Below, in pieces: positions 35,766 to 43,734 of a stretch of DNA of 43,945 bases. Source of the DNA: a virus; the IMG/VR virus record IMGVR_UViG_3300037189_030748, positions 1 through 43,945 of that record. One strand, 5' to 3'. The position numbers and the translations under genes were made by a program. The stretch's first letter is position 1. Each line of letters opens with the position of its first letter. The notes beneath the pieces are model-generated. The model was not told the DNA's origin. It saw nothing but the letters and a program-made list of their open reading frames with translations, and searched no databases.

Positions 35766-36578
35766 TTAAGTGGAAGAAGTAAATGCAGGATATTCTATAG
35801 ATCCTGAACAATGCTCTGTTCCCTTAAAATCACAATATGTGCATGCCATCCTGTTTTTAAGAGATTTTCCAGAAGCGACTCCTTTGATCATTGAGTTCAC
35901 AAGCTTATTGGCGTTTTCCAGCGTTTTTGGGCCCACCGATACTTCAACCAGCTCGCATGCTTTTCCTTTTTTAGCGCCCCTCTTGAGCAGAACAAAGCCA
36001 CACTTTATTTCTTTTGGATCGATCTCAAATTTTTGACTGGTGAAATACTTGTACAATGCAAGCTGTGCCTGAACAAGGAAGTCTTGACGCTTGTCAAGTG
36101 ACCACCCACGAGCGCTTGTCGTCTTCCAGTCAATAATCCAGAGTCTATCTTGATTCTTCTTATTCTTGGCACGAATCATTCCGTCGATAAAGCCCTTGAA
36201 CTTTATATCGCTGCCTTCGATATTCTCGTAAAGAGCATGCTCTGCAGCAATGAATTCCCAGCTGGGGAATGTTTCATCAAGAAAAGTAGGAATTTCATCA
36301 ATGATCTGCTTGGCTTCATTGATCCAAGAATCAGGCTTTTCAAAACCCTTTTGAGACCAGCAGGTTTTAATGTTATTTTCAAGACGTTCTAGATTGAATG
36401 TCTTTTTCTGGAGATATTCTTCACATTCAGCGTGAACATATGTTCCAAAGTCAATATTAGGACTTGGTTTAAACATGTCAATCTTGTCAACATAGACAAG
36501 TTTATGACGCCAAGCGCATTCTTTCCACGTCTTTACTTCGGAATATGAGACGTGGGGCTTTCCAGTAGGAAAAATCAT
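35766..36578 (-). CDS. PD-(D/E)XK nuclease, Cas4/AddB-like with probable Fe-S cluster
   Basis: A 270-residue RecB-type nuclease. Catalytic motifs are visible: His in GTYVHAECEE (H49), first Asp in FKGFIDGMI (D132), IIDWKTTSARGW (D150, K152) and QAQLALYKY (Q170). One Cys near the N-terminus (C21, KECAWRHK) and three near the C-terminus (C246, C249, C257, ACTYCDFKGTEHC) match the arrangement that binds a 4Fe-4S cluster in Cas4 and AddB. Such enzymes act as DNA exonucleases with end-specificity. No CRISPR genes are near, so a recombination, repair or host-DNA degradation role is more likely. GAGG lies five bases before the ATG, within a possible hairpin. It is the first gene after the sugar block. 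Confidence 0.88.
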   Translation of the reverse strand: MIFPTGKPHVSYSEVKTWKECAWRHKLVYVDKIDMFKPSPNIDFGTYVHAECEEYLQKKTFNLERLENNIKTCWSQKGFEKPDSWINEAKQIIDEIPTFLDETFPSWEFIAAEHALYENIEGSDIKFKGFIDGMIRAKNKKNQDRLWIIDWKTTSARGWSLDKRQDFLVQAQLALYKYFTSQKFEIDPKEIKCGFVLLKRGAKKGKACELVEVSVGPKTLENANKLVNSMIKGVASGKSLKNRMACTYCDFKGTEHCSGSIEYPAFTSST

Positions 36579-36581
36579 TTA

Positions 36582-36606
36582 AACCTCGTAAGAATTATAT
36601 GAGGTT
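36582..36606 (-). promoter_or_regulatory. Hairpin overlapping the nuclease ribosome-binding site
   Basis: On the minus strand AACCTC (36606-36601) can pair with GAGGTT (36587-36582) across a 13-base loop. The right arm contains the GAGG Shine-Dalgarno sequence five bases before the nuclease ATG, so the stem would hide it. Six pairs is modest; a regulatory role is a guess. Confidence 0.3.
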
Positions 36607-36650
36607 ATTAATAATTTTATTAGTTGACCCTATTTAAATTTAGGATAACT

Positions 36651-36670
36651 AAAAATTTACTTTAAAGTAA
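36651..36670 (-). terminator. AT-rich palindrome plus T-run at the end of the sugar block
   Basis: Just after the epimerase stop the minus strand has the perfect palindrome TTACTTTAAAGTAA (36670-36657) followed by ATTTTT (36656-36651). It has the form of a weak intrinsic terminator, or an operator. It marks the border between the glycan genes and the nuclease/glycosyltransferase genes. The remaining gap bases to 36607 are AT-rich with nothing else recognised. Confidence 0.35.
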
Positions 36671-36674
36671 TCAA

Positions 36675-37661
36675 TTATTTTTGAATTAAAGAAAAAATCC
36701 ATTTATAAGTTGTAGTCATTCCAGCCCTTAAAGGCTGTGATACTTTCCAACCAATTTTTTCTTCATAAAGTTTATTATCAGAATTCCTTCCTCGAACACC
36801 CGTGGGACCATCAATATGCTTTACATTGATTTTTTTGCCCTCTATGTCAGATATCATAGAAACAAATTGATTAATGCTGACCATCTCCTCAGATCCAATA
36901 TTGACAGGACCAAGAAAATCTGAATTCATTAATCTCAATGTTGCCTCAACACACTCATCTACGTACAAGAAGCTTCGCGTCTGTTCGCCATCACCCCACA
37001 CTTCAATCTCACCTCCGTCCTGAACAGCAGCAATCTTTCGGCAAAGTGCGGCAGGTGCTTTTTCCTTTCCATTGTTCCATGAGCCAAAAGGACCAAAGAT
37101 ATTGTGATATCTTGCGATTCTCACATCTAATCCATAGTTTCTGTTATAAGCGAGATAAAGTCTTTCACTAAAGAGTTTTTCCCATCCATATTCACTGTCA
37201 GGTGCAGCAGGATAAGCACTGTCTTCCGAACATTTTGGATTTTCCGGATCTTCCTGATTATAGGCGGGATACATGCAAGCCGATGATGAATAAAAAATCT
37301 TGGGCTTATTTTTAAACTTAATAGCCGTGTCAGCAACATTCAGATTAATTGTTGCTGAGTTATGCATTACATTGGCATCATTTTCGCCCGTAAAAATATA
37401 GCCTGCCCCTCCCATATCGGCAGCCAACTGATAGACCTCTTGAAAACCTTCATCCCATGAATCGCTTGTCTTCATGACAGTCTGAACGACGGTAGGATTT
37501 CGAAGATCACCGATGACAAAATCATCTGCTATCTCACGAATGTTAGTAAATTCATGCTCCTTAATATCAACGCCGCGAACCCAATACCCAAGCTCCTTAA
37601 GACGTTTGACTAAATGGCCACCGATAAATCCGCCAGCCCCACATACTAATGCTTTCTTCAT
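36675..37661 (-). CDS. GDP-mannose 3,5-epimerase
   Basis: A 328-residue short-chain dehydrogenase/epimerase strongly resembling plant GDP-mannose 3,5-epimerase, which makes GDP-L-galactose and GDP-L-gulose from GDP-D-mannose. NAD is bound at the N-terminal CGAGGFIGGH. Family marks are YQLAADMGGAGYIF, the catalytic Cys in SSACMYP (C129), the Tyr/Lys pair in EYGWEKL (Y158, K162), NGKEKAPAALCRK with Lys (K201), WGDGEQTRSFLYVDECVEA, and NIGSEEMVSINQF. I choose ATG at 37661 with AAGGAA nine bases upstream, although an ATG at 37670 overlaps the upstream TGA. Last gene of the sugar block. Its product could feed the fucosyltransferase-like enzymes, because L-galactose differs from L-fucose only at C6. 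Confidence 0.9.
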   Translation of the reverse strand: MKKALVCGAGGFIGGHLVKRLKELGYWVRGVDIKEHEFTNIREIADDFVIGDLRNPTVVQTVMKTSDSWDEGFQEVYQLAADMGGAGYIFTGENDANVMHNSATINLNVADTAIKFKNKPKIFYSSSACMYPAYNQEDPENPKCSEDSAYPAAPDSEYGWEKLFSERLYLAYNRNYGLDVRIARYHNIFGPFGSWNNGKEKAPAALCRKIAAVQDGGEIEVWGDGEQTRSFLYVDECVEATLRLMNSDFLGPVNIGSEEMVSINQFVSMISDIEGKKINVKHIDGPTGVRGRNSDNKLYEEKIGWKVSQPLRAGMTTTYKWIFSLIQK

Positions 37662-37662
37662 A

Positions 37663-38310
37663 TCACTCATTTCCTTTTGTGAAAAGAAAATTTTCCCCAT
37701 CAAAAATCTTTTTAACTTGATAGTTTATTGATTTCATGAATTCTACAGCATGTTTAGGCTCATAGCCTCTTTTCGACAGAGCATGATTTAACTCTACCAT
37801 TACAATAGGATCATGTTTAATTAGAACTTCTTTGCAACCTTGCAAGACTTCAAAATCATATGAATCAACGTCGATTTTAATCAAATCTGGCTTGATTTCA
37901 TTATTCTTTGAAAAAGAATCAATTGTCATAAATTCAAATTCTTTTGTTTCTATCACATTTTGTGACCAAATTTTATAAATTGTATCTGTGTAAATTCCAT
38001 CTTTATTTGACAAAGCAACATTATGAACAAAAACATTTTTACAATTATTATAAATTAAATTTTCATTTAATAAATTGACAGTGTCAGTTGGTTCAAAAGC
38101 ATAAACAACACCACTTGCAGCAAGTTTACTAAATAACACAGTATACATGCCAATTTGAGCACCAGCATCAATTATTTTAAAATGAGGCTTTATGACATCA
38201 ATAAAATATTGTTTTGTATCTGATTCGGCCGACATATACCAACTTGCATCTTTGCTATAGTAATTTGGAAAAGAGTATGAAACACCTTTTCCATATGATA
38301 CATTCAGCAT
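37663..38310 (-). CDS. FkbM-family methyltransferase
   Basis: A 215-residue SAM-dependent methyltransferase. Motif I is IDAGAQIGMYT (47-57), the acidic ribose-binding end of strand 2 is YAFEPTD (70-76), and the FkbM-typical LIKIDVDSYDFEVLQG stands near 143-158, followed by MVELNH. FkbM-type enzymes usually O-methylate sugars or small hydroxyl groups. It is one of four small methyltransferases in a row, linked by TAATG overlap to its upstream neighbour, and it ends just inside the epimerase start. O-methylation of the glycan made by this block is the natural reading. The acceptor is unknown. Confidence 0.85.
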   Translation of the reverse strand: MLNVSYGKGVSYSFPNYYSKDASWYMSAESDTKQYFIDVIKPHFKIIDAGAQIGMYTVLFSKLAASGVVYAFEPTDTVNLLNENLIYNNCKNVFVHNVALSNKDGIYTDTIYKIWSQNVIETKEFEFMTIDSFSKNNEIKPDLIKIDVDSYDFEVLQGCKEVLIKHDPIVMVELNHALSKRGYEPKHAVEFMKSINYQVKKIFDGENFLFTKGNE

Positions 38311-38885
38311 TAAACGGTCCTTTTCATCTGGGGGACAAAAACACCAACTCCTGCACCAATTTCACTTTCTTCTACGCAATAGTGTCTATAATCATTTCCA
38401 TAAATCAAATCCATAGAGGGCTTCACGTAGAGAAAATCTAGATTTTGATTTCTATACCTGTCAAATCCAAATTTTGGTGCGCCATGTTCATCTGGAACAT
38501 AAAAATCATGAACGAGTATTACTGGTTTTAATCTTTTTTCTTTTATAATTCTAAGTTCATCTAAAATAGGCCAATATTCTCCCCAGTGTGCATCGAGAAA
38601 GAATAAGATATTAGTCTCATCCACAGGAATAATTTTTTCAATTACTTCTTGTGATGATCCTAAATAAAAATCTATATTAGAATGATGGTTATTAAAATTC
38701 TTGGCAATATTGTGTAAATTTGAATCTATTTCTATCGTGATTATCTTTTTACCAGTTTTAGCTAAAACATTTGTTGACCATCCCTTATAGGTTCCAGTTT
38801 CAACAATAGTTTTTATATCATATCCAGTAATTAGACGATCTAATTCGGATTGCAAATATTTGTCTTCAAATGCACCTTTTATCAT
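38310..38885 (-). CDS. Class I SAM methyltransferase
   Basis: A 191-residue Rossmann methyltransferase. SAM-binding motif I is VETGTYKGWSTNVLA (28-42), strand 2 ends in ITIEID, and ILFFLDAHWGEYWPILDELR (93-112) is the acidic, probably metal- or substrate-binding motif seen in sugar O-methyltransferases of the CmcI/TylF-like type; LVHDFYVPDEHG follows. It differs from the FkbM type of its neighbours in this LDAHW phrase. Both gene ends overlap neighbours by TAATG. Predicted role: O-methylation within the glycan pathway, acceptor unknown. Confidence 0.8.
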   Translation of the reverse strand: MIKGAFEDKYLQSELDRLITGYDIKTIVETGTYKGWSTNVLAKTGKKIITIEIDSNLHNIAKNFNNHHSNIDFYLGSSQEVIEKIIPVDETNILFFLDAHWGEYWPILDELRIIKEKRLKPVILVHDFYVPDEHGAPKFGFDRYRNQNLDFLYVKPSMDLIYGNDYRHYCVEESEIGAGVGVFVPQMKRTV

Positions 38886-39598
38886 TACATGTCTCCCGAT
38901 AAATTATTGTAATCCTTTGGGATGTCAATAATCTTATTAATAAATCTTAGGTTGTCACTGTATCGACTATAAAATTCAAAACCATTTTCTGTCATATATT
39001 CCATAATTTCTTTATGATTAGCAGCAGAATGATAATAAACTGTAGAATCATCTTCAATATCAAGATAACAAATATTTTTAAGGTGATTTCTTAAACTCTT
39101 GACAATATCTAAGTCTTTTCCTTGTGCATCAATTTTTATCAATTCAATTATATCATACTTTATCTGATTTAACATTAGATATAAAGGAAAGGTTTCTACT
39201 TTTATTACCTTATCAATTGCACAACCTTTAATGTTGTGAATTTTTGGTTCTAATAAACTTGAACAACCTACATTTCCACTTAATAGATAAAATGATTTTT
39301 CAACGATAGAATCTACATTGTCACATGCACCAATTACATGATAGTAATTGTCTCCTTGAGGATGACTTTCAAATTCATCCTTAATATTCCAAAAACGACC
39401 TTGCCAACTATTAGGCTGATCATAACAGCCAGGATTAGGTTCTATTCCAATAACGTATCTATCATTAAAATGATTAAACCAGTGTCTAGTGACAGGTGCA
39501 CTGATAGAAGTTCCGATGTCAAATCTTATTTTCTTTCCTTCCTGGATCTTCTGATTAACTATTTCATAAGAAAAATCACTAAATGATGAAACATTCAT
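38885..39598 (-). CDS. FkbM-like methyltransferase
   Basis: A 237-residue protein with an FkbM-like layout: motif I KIRFDIGTSISAPVTRHW near 23-40, strand 2 VIGIEPNPG (49-57), and IIELIKIDAQGKDLDIVKSL (about 150-169), the family's conserved strand. The glycine-poor motif I (DIGTSISAP) is a departure from the usual DxGxNxG and may mean altered SAM binding. It overlaps the next gene by ATGA and the previous by TAATG. Role in glycan methylation is inferred from the neighbours. Confidence 0.75.
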   Translation of the reverse strand: MNVSSFSDFSYEIVNQKIQEGKKIRFDIGTSISAPVTRHWFNHFNDRYVIGIEPNPGCYDQPNSWQGRFWNIKDEFESHPQGDNYYHVIGACDNVDSIVEKSFYLLSGNVGCSSLLEPKIHNIKGCAIDKVIKVETFPLYLMLNQIKYDIIELIKIDAQGKDLDIVKSLRNHLKNICYLDIEDDSTVYYHSAANHKEIMEYMTENGFEFYSRYSDNLRFINKIIDIPKDYNNLSGDM

Positions 39599-40248
39599 AC
39601 ATAAGGTCCTTTATGAATTCCACCAAAACCAATAAATTCTCTAATATCATGAACATTTCTATCATAGATCATATGGGTCGGAATTGATTTTAGTAAAGAA
39701 TAATAATCAGTATCAAGCAGTTCTGGGTAGACGTACCAATCTTCGGCTGCTGAAGTTATTACAATTTCATAACCCTGTCTTAAAAGAACATTTCTTTGTG
39801 CATCCTTATAGACATCTCCAAATCTATAGGCATCATGTTCAATTGTTATACATCGATACTTGCGAGTTTCTAGATTTATACGCTCAATAACATGTTGTGT
39901 TGGATAACCATCAACGTCAATATTTAGATAATCAACAATCGAAGGCATTTCTTCTATTTTTGAATTAACTGAATCCCATTGATCGACGACGTTGAAGCAG
40001 TGAGTTTGAATACCAGGATATTTTTGCCAAGCAACTGTAATATTCGGATTTAAATCGAATCCAAGACCTTTCCATCCGCTATTCAGGAGAAGTAAAACAT
40101 TTGAACAATGATTTGGAACAGAGCATCCAATATCAATGAAATTTCCATTAGACTTTAAACCGGCGACTAACAGAGCAAAAACATCTTGATAGTTTTGAGA
40201 AGTTGATTCTATATCTAGTGTTTTATTCTTGAGTTCTTCTCTGTTCAT
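39595..40248 (-). CDS. FkbM-like methyltransferase
   Basis: A 217-residue methyltransferase-fold protein. The start resembles FkbM proteins with SQNYQDVFALLVAG (17-30), motif I is GNFIDIGCSVPNHCSN (35-50), strand 2 is GLGFDLNPN, and VDYLNIDVDGYPTQHVIERI (109-128) is the conserved acidic strand. The C-terminal part (DWYVYPELLDTDYYSLL) is unassigned. It overlaps the fucosyltransferase-like gene by ATGA, suggesting that transfer and methylation are co-produced. Acceptor unknown. Confidence 0.75.
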   Translation of the reverse strand: MNREELKNKTLDIESTSQNYQDVFALLVAGLKSNGNFIDIGCSVPNHCSNVLLLLNSGWKGLGFDLNPNITVAWQKYPGIQTHCFNVVDQWDSVNSKIEEMPSIVDYLNIDVDGYPTQHVIERINLETRKYRCITIEHDAYRFGDVYKDAQRNVLLRQGYEIVITSAAEDWYVYPELLDTDYYSLLKSIPTHMIYDRNVHDIREFIGFGGIHKGPYV

Positions 40249-41093
40249 ATGATCTTTCCAGTAGGTGATATTAAATTCACATTTTGTCTATAAGTCTCAT
40301 GATAAAAATTAAATTTCTTGTATGTGCACTTGTCTCGATAGAGACTTGCAACATAGCTTAAACTACTATTTGCCATAACAAAAATATCGCTTTTAATCAT
40401 TGAATAAAGTGATATTAGAGGATATTCTTCGATGTGTAAATTGACATTTTTGAAATCATTCAGAAATTTAAAATCACTTTCATGGCCTTGAGAAAATATG
40501 TGAATTCTTGGTTGCCTATCAGCGTATAGACTTGTCAAATCATTGATTAAATTAATATAATATTGAGACTTTGAAACGTCATACAAGTCTCTGACTGAGG
40601 CAGGATCACAATCAGTTTGCGTGTATTTTCTAATATGAACGGCAATATTAAAATCACTTTCTTTATTTAACTCATCAGTCAAATTTGGATTGATGTATTT
40701 TTGAAGATCTTTGATCCACCTATTTTTTTCAATTTCTATAATATTTCCTTGGCCATACTGCATTAAAATATGAGGAGTTAGCTCTATAAGGACAGTTCTA
40801 TTAGACTTAATTAATTGAAAAAGATTTTGATCTATAGAATGAAAAGTTATTTTTTCAATATCATCAGGTAGTTTATTCTGACTTGATGGTATATTAAAAA
40901 AATTATTGACATCATCAATGAATTTATTCTGTTCTATACCATAATATTGCCAATGATTTAGATTTTTAAATCCGGAAAATGTATATTCAACATTTAAATG
41001 TCTTGCTAGGCAATAGCAAAACAATTGATATTGCACCATAGCACCGATACCCTCAGTGCTGTTACCGTCTGAATTTGTAGATAAATAAATCAT
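40245..41093 (-). CDS. Fucosyltransferase-like glycosyltransferase (GT11-like)
   Basis: A 282-residue protein with features of alpha-1,2-fucosyltransferases (GT11): an early Gly/Gln motif EGIGAMVQYQLFCYCLARHL (14-33), the GDP-sugar motif IAVHIRKYTQTD near 150 (HxRxxD-like), and VMANSSLSYVASLYRD near 240 (the NSSxSxxAA motif, here with Tyr-Val instead of Trp-Trp). It should use a GDP-sugar donor such as GDP-L-fucose or GDP-L-galactose. The product of 43731-43945 is a second member with the canonical motif. ATGA overlaps link it to neighbours on both sides. Donor and acceptor are inferred. Confidence 0.75.
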   Translation of the reverse strand: MIYLSTNSDGNSTEGIGAMVQYQLFCYCLARHLNVEYTFSGFKNLNHWQYYGIEQNKFIDDVNNFFNIPSSQNKLPDDIEKITFHSIDQNLFQLIKSNRTVLIELTPHILMQYGQGNIIEIEKNRWIKDLQKYINPNLTDELNKESDFNIAVHIRKYTQTDCDPASVRDLYDVSKSQYYINLINDLTSLYADRQPRIHIFSQGHESDFKFLNDFKNVNLHIEEYPLISLYSMIKSDIFVMANSSLSYVASLYRDKCTYKKFNFYHETYRQNVNLISPTGKII

Positions 41094-41866
41094 TTTAATT
41101 TATAGAAGGGTATTGACTCTATCTTGTGTTTATTTCTATTTCTAAATCCAAGGAATATATCAATTACAACTTTTTCCCTATCACTTAGGTCATAAGATTT
41201 CTTAGAATCGACATAATCCATTGCCCATTCAAGCTCTTCATATGAAGCACCTATCTGGATTTCATCAGTTCGGCTATCATCCCACAAACCGTCTGTGGGA
41301 GGTGCATTTATGATTTCAATAGGGATATCCAGCAAACGGGCACATTCTCTGACGTCTGTCTTGGTCAAATCTGCGATCGGAGAGAGATCAACACCACCAT
41401 CACCATACTTGGTAAAAAATCCAACTCCGTAATCTTCAATTTTATTTCCTGTACCAACGACAAGACCCTTTAAAGAAGTTGCATAATGATACAATAAAAC
41501 CATTCTCAATCTAGATTTCGTGTTAGCACATGCTAGATCATTTTTAGCGATGTCTTTAATTGATTTGACAAAATCATCATAAACACTAGAAAGATCGACG
41601 TTGTGAACAATAACATTGTCATATCTAGTAGCCAGCCAATCACATTGAAGCTTTGATAAAGAAGTATTTTTTTCCGATGATTTTATTGGAATATTAAAGA
41701 CATGTGTAGTGATGCCTGTTGACGCACATAAAGTTGAAACAAGTGCAGAGTCGATTCCACCTGAGACGCCTACTATGAAATTTTCTAATCCGCAATTCTT
41801 GCTATAGTCAAGAAGCCAATTAGATATATTTTTTGATACTAAATTATAGTTAGTTTCTTTCTTCAT
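41090..41866 (-). CDS. nadE: NAD synthetase-family (NadE-like) enzyme
   Basis: A 258-residue N-type ATP pyrophosphatase of the ammonia-dependent NAD synthetase type (deamido-NAD to NAD). The PP-loop is SGGIDSA (35-41); GTGNKIEDYGVGFFTKYGDG is the family's substrate-binding strand, followed by VDLSPIADLTKTDVR and the closing APPTDGLWDD then DEIQIGASYEELEWAM. No glutaminase domain is present, so ammonia would be the nitrogen source. I prefer ATG at 41866, which has GGAG about ten bases upstream; ATGs at 41884 and 41890 are also possible. It overlaps the dehydrogenase gene. In a glycan block it may support NAD-consuming enzymes or do an unknown amidation. Confidence 0.85.
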   Translation of the reverse strand: MKKETNYNLVSKNISNWLLDYSKNCGLENFIVGVSGGIDSALVSTLCASTGITTHVFNIPIKSSEKNTSLSKLQCDWLATRYDNVIVHNVDLSSVYDDFVKSIKDIAKNDLACANTKSRLRMVLLYHYATSLKGLVVGTGNKIEDYGVGFFTKYGDGGVDLSPIADLTKTDVRECARLLDIPIEIINAPPTDGLWDDSRTDEIQIGASYEELEWAMDYVDSKKSYDLSDREKVVIDIFLGFRNRNKHKIESIPFYKLK

Positions 41867-42953
41867 ACGTAAAAAGTTCTCCATATTCATTCTTTAGTTC
41901 TTCAATTACAGATGATCTTTCTTTTATTGTCACTTTAACGCCATTTTGTGCCAACAAAACAGCGAATTTAAGCTGTTGTGATTCAATCAATAGAGCCGAT
42001 TCAGGCTTATAGGTAATAGATTCAAAAATCACATCTTCATTTGATTGATTGGACTTTAAAAAACTTTCAACTTGATACATCAAATGAAGATTGTTTGATT
42101 CATCAGTTGCTTGACTAATTTTTGCTGGGAGATTGATGTCTTCTGCATAGATGGCTAAGGCTCTATTGTCTCTTGGAAAACAGGGGCCACCATATCCATA
42201 ACCATAACGCAAATATTTTCCACCGATTCTGCTATCTGATCCAATTGCTGATAAAACAACATTAGGACGACCACCAGACTTGTGGACAATATCGCCAATC
42301 ATGTTGGTGTATGCTATTTTTGTAGTTAAAAAACAGTTTAAAGAGAGCTTTGTTATTTCAGCTTCAAGGGGTGTCATTCTGCATATCCTTGGCTGATTTT
42401 GTGTATGCTTATTATAAATTTCTTCAATCATCTGACCAACGGTGGGATCTGATTCTCCAATAAGAATCATGTCAGGATATGCTTGATCTCTTAAAATTGT
42501 TCCTTGAGCAATAAATTCTGGATTATAACTGACCGTGTAGTTTAGAGAATTTAGGCGGTCTTTAATCGAATCGCAATACCCAGGCATCGTAGTACAACAA
42601 ACAATAAAATTCTTTTGACTAGTTGACTTGTCAATTTTTTCAATCTTTTCAATAAGACTATCTACTTGGGAATGATCATACCTCCCATTAGAAAGAGAGG
42701 GCGTCGCAACAATGACAAAAAGAATGTCAGAAAAATCAATGACTTCTTTTAAATCCGTTGACGCCCTAAAATTTTTAGAATTCTTCAGATAAGTCTCAAC
42801 ATCAGGTTCGGAACTTTTTAGAGACTTATTATTGATTTTTTCAATATAGCTTGGACTTAAATCAAGCCCTAAGACATGATAACCTGCCTTTTCAAGTGTA
42901 AGTGAAAAGCAAAGTCCTAACTTTCCAATACCGATTACAGATATGTTTTTCAT
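41850..42953 (-). CDS. UDP-glucose/UDP-ManNAc 6-dehydrogenase family enzyme
   Basis: A 367-residue NAD-dependent nucleotide-sugar dehydrogenase that oxidises the C6 alcohol to a carboxylate in two steps. The N-terminal Rossmann motif is VIGIGKLGLCFSLTLEKAGY (6-25). Catalytic residues are visible: E147 in YNPEF, K202 and N206 in EITKLSLNCFLTTK, and the nucleophilic Cys in YGGPCFPRDN (C258). It is a little short of the usual 390-450 residues, with a trimmed C-terminal NAD-linked domain. The product would be a UDP-uronic acid such as UDP-glucuronate; the exact substrate is not decidable. Two NAD molecules are used per turnover, which may explain the adjoining NadE-like gene. Confidence 0.9.
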   Translation of the reverse strand: MKNISVIGIGKLGLCFSLTLEKAGYHVLGLDLSPSYIEKINNKSLKSSEPDVETYLKNSKNFRASTDLKEVIDFSDILFVIVATPSLSNGRYDHSQVDSLIEKIEKIDKSTSQKNFIVCCTTMPGYCDSIKDRLNSLNYTVSYNPEFIAQGTILRDQAYPDMILIGESDPTVGQMIEEIYNKHTQNQPRICRMTPLEAEITKLSLNCFLTTKIAYTNMIGDIVHKSGGRPNVVLSAIGSDSRIGGKYLRYGYGYGGPCFPRDNRALAIYAEDINLPAKISQATDESNNLHLMYQVESFLKSNQSNEDVIFESITYKPESALLIESQQLKFAVLLAQNGVKVTIKERSSVIEELKNEYGELFTYEERN

Positions 42954-42963
42954 ATCGTCATTC

Positions 42964-43734
42964 CTACGATAGTTTCGCCGTAATAAGCATGTGCCATCCT
43001 AAACGCTTTTCAAGAGCCTTAAACATGTCATCAGGCATATTATCAAACCAAGGAACCTTAATATATTCACCGCTGCGATAAGGTTCAATTTGATATGGGA
43101 ATATATGATCTTGTTTCATGTCTAAGATTTTAAATCCTTCAAACAAGTCAACTATTTCTGCTTCTGAATATGTGAAAGCAATTGGGCAACCAAATTGTGC
43201 TTCTGGTTGATCAAATCCACTTTCAATCATTATATCCTTCCATGAATTTTTTGAATATACCATTACTTTAAGTAATGAATTTTCATTCATGAATGAACGA
43301 GCACTTTCTAGGATCTTCTTAGGATTTGGACTGTGATGAATTACACCAAAAGAATAAATTAGATCATATGTTCTTTTTGGTAAAAATGTCTCTAATTGTT
43401 CAGCATTACCTAGATAGAAAGAACCTGTTTGATTATAAACATCAAATCTTTTCTTTGCCAAATTCAAAGAATCATCAGATAGTTCGACGCCTGTGTAGTC
43501 TGCGCCATTACGTGCAAAATTGATTGCCACTGTGCCAATACCACAACCAATTTCTAAAACAGACTTTCCTTTCCATGATGAAAAATCAGAAAATGGAACA
43601 ATGTGAGGCTCAACAAAGAATTTCTTTTTTTCAACTTCTTCAAAGTATTCAAGGCTTCCCTTTTCCTTTGAAGAATGTCGAACATTGCAAGGTCGTGAAT
43701 TCCAAAAATTTCTCACATCATCGATGTTTTTCAT
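42964..43734 (-). CDS. SAM-dependent methyltransferase
   Basis: A class I methyltransferase of about 256 residues. It begins with a motif common in sugar-cluster methyltransferases, DVRNFWNSRPCNVRHS, then SAM motif I VLEIGCGIGTVAINFARNG, strand 2 TGVELSDDSL, and DLIYSFGVIHHSPNPKKILE. It could methylate a sugar or lipid-linked intermediate. The ATG at 43734 overlaps the TGA of the upstream truncated gene (ATGA), which favours it over the ATG at 43746. A C-terminal cap of about 80 residues (from about 175) is unassigned. Confidence 0.85.
   Translation of the reverse strand: MKNIDDVRNFWNSRPCNVRHSSKEKGSLEYFEEVEKKKFFVEPHIVPFSDFSSWKGKSVLEIGCGIGTVAINFARNGADYTGVELSDDSLNLAKKRFDVYNQTGSFYLGNAEQLETFLPKRTYDLIYSFGVIHHSPNPKKILESARSFMNENSLLKVMVYSKNSWKDIMIESGFDQPEAQFGCPIAFTYSEAEIVDLFEGFKILDMKQDHIFPYQIEPYRSGEYIKVPWFDNMPDDMFKALEKRLGWHMLITAKLS

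Noticed and set aside
35766-36578. CRISPR adaptation gene cas4
   Set aside because: No repeat array and no other cas gene is seen anywhere in the window; the fold alone does not make it cas4.
36594-36599. TATAAT-like -10 box before the nuclease gene
   Set aside because: No matching -35 at the right spacing, and the start point would fall within the ribosome site.
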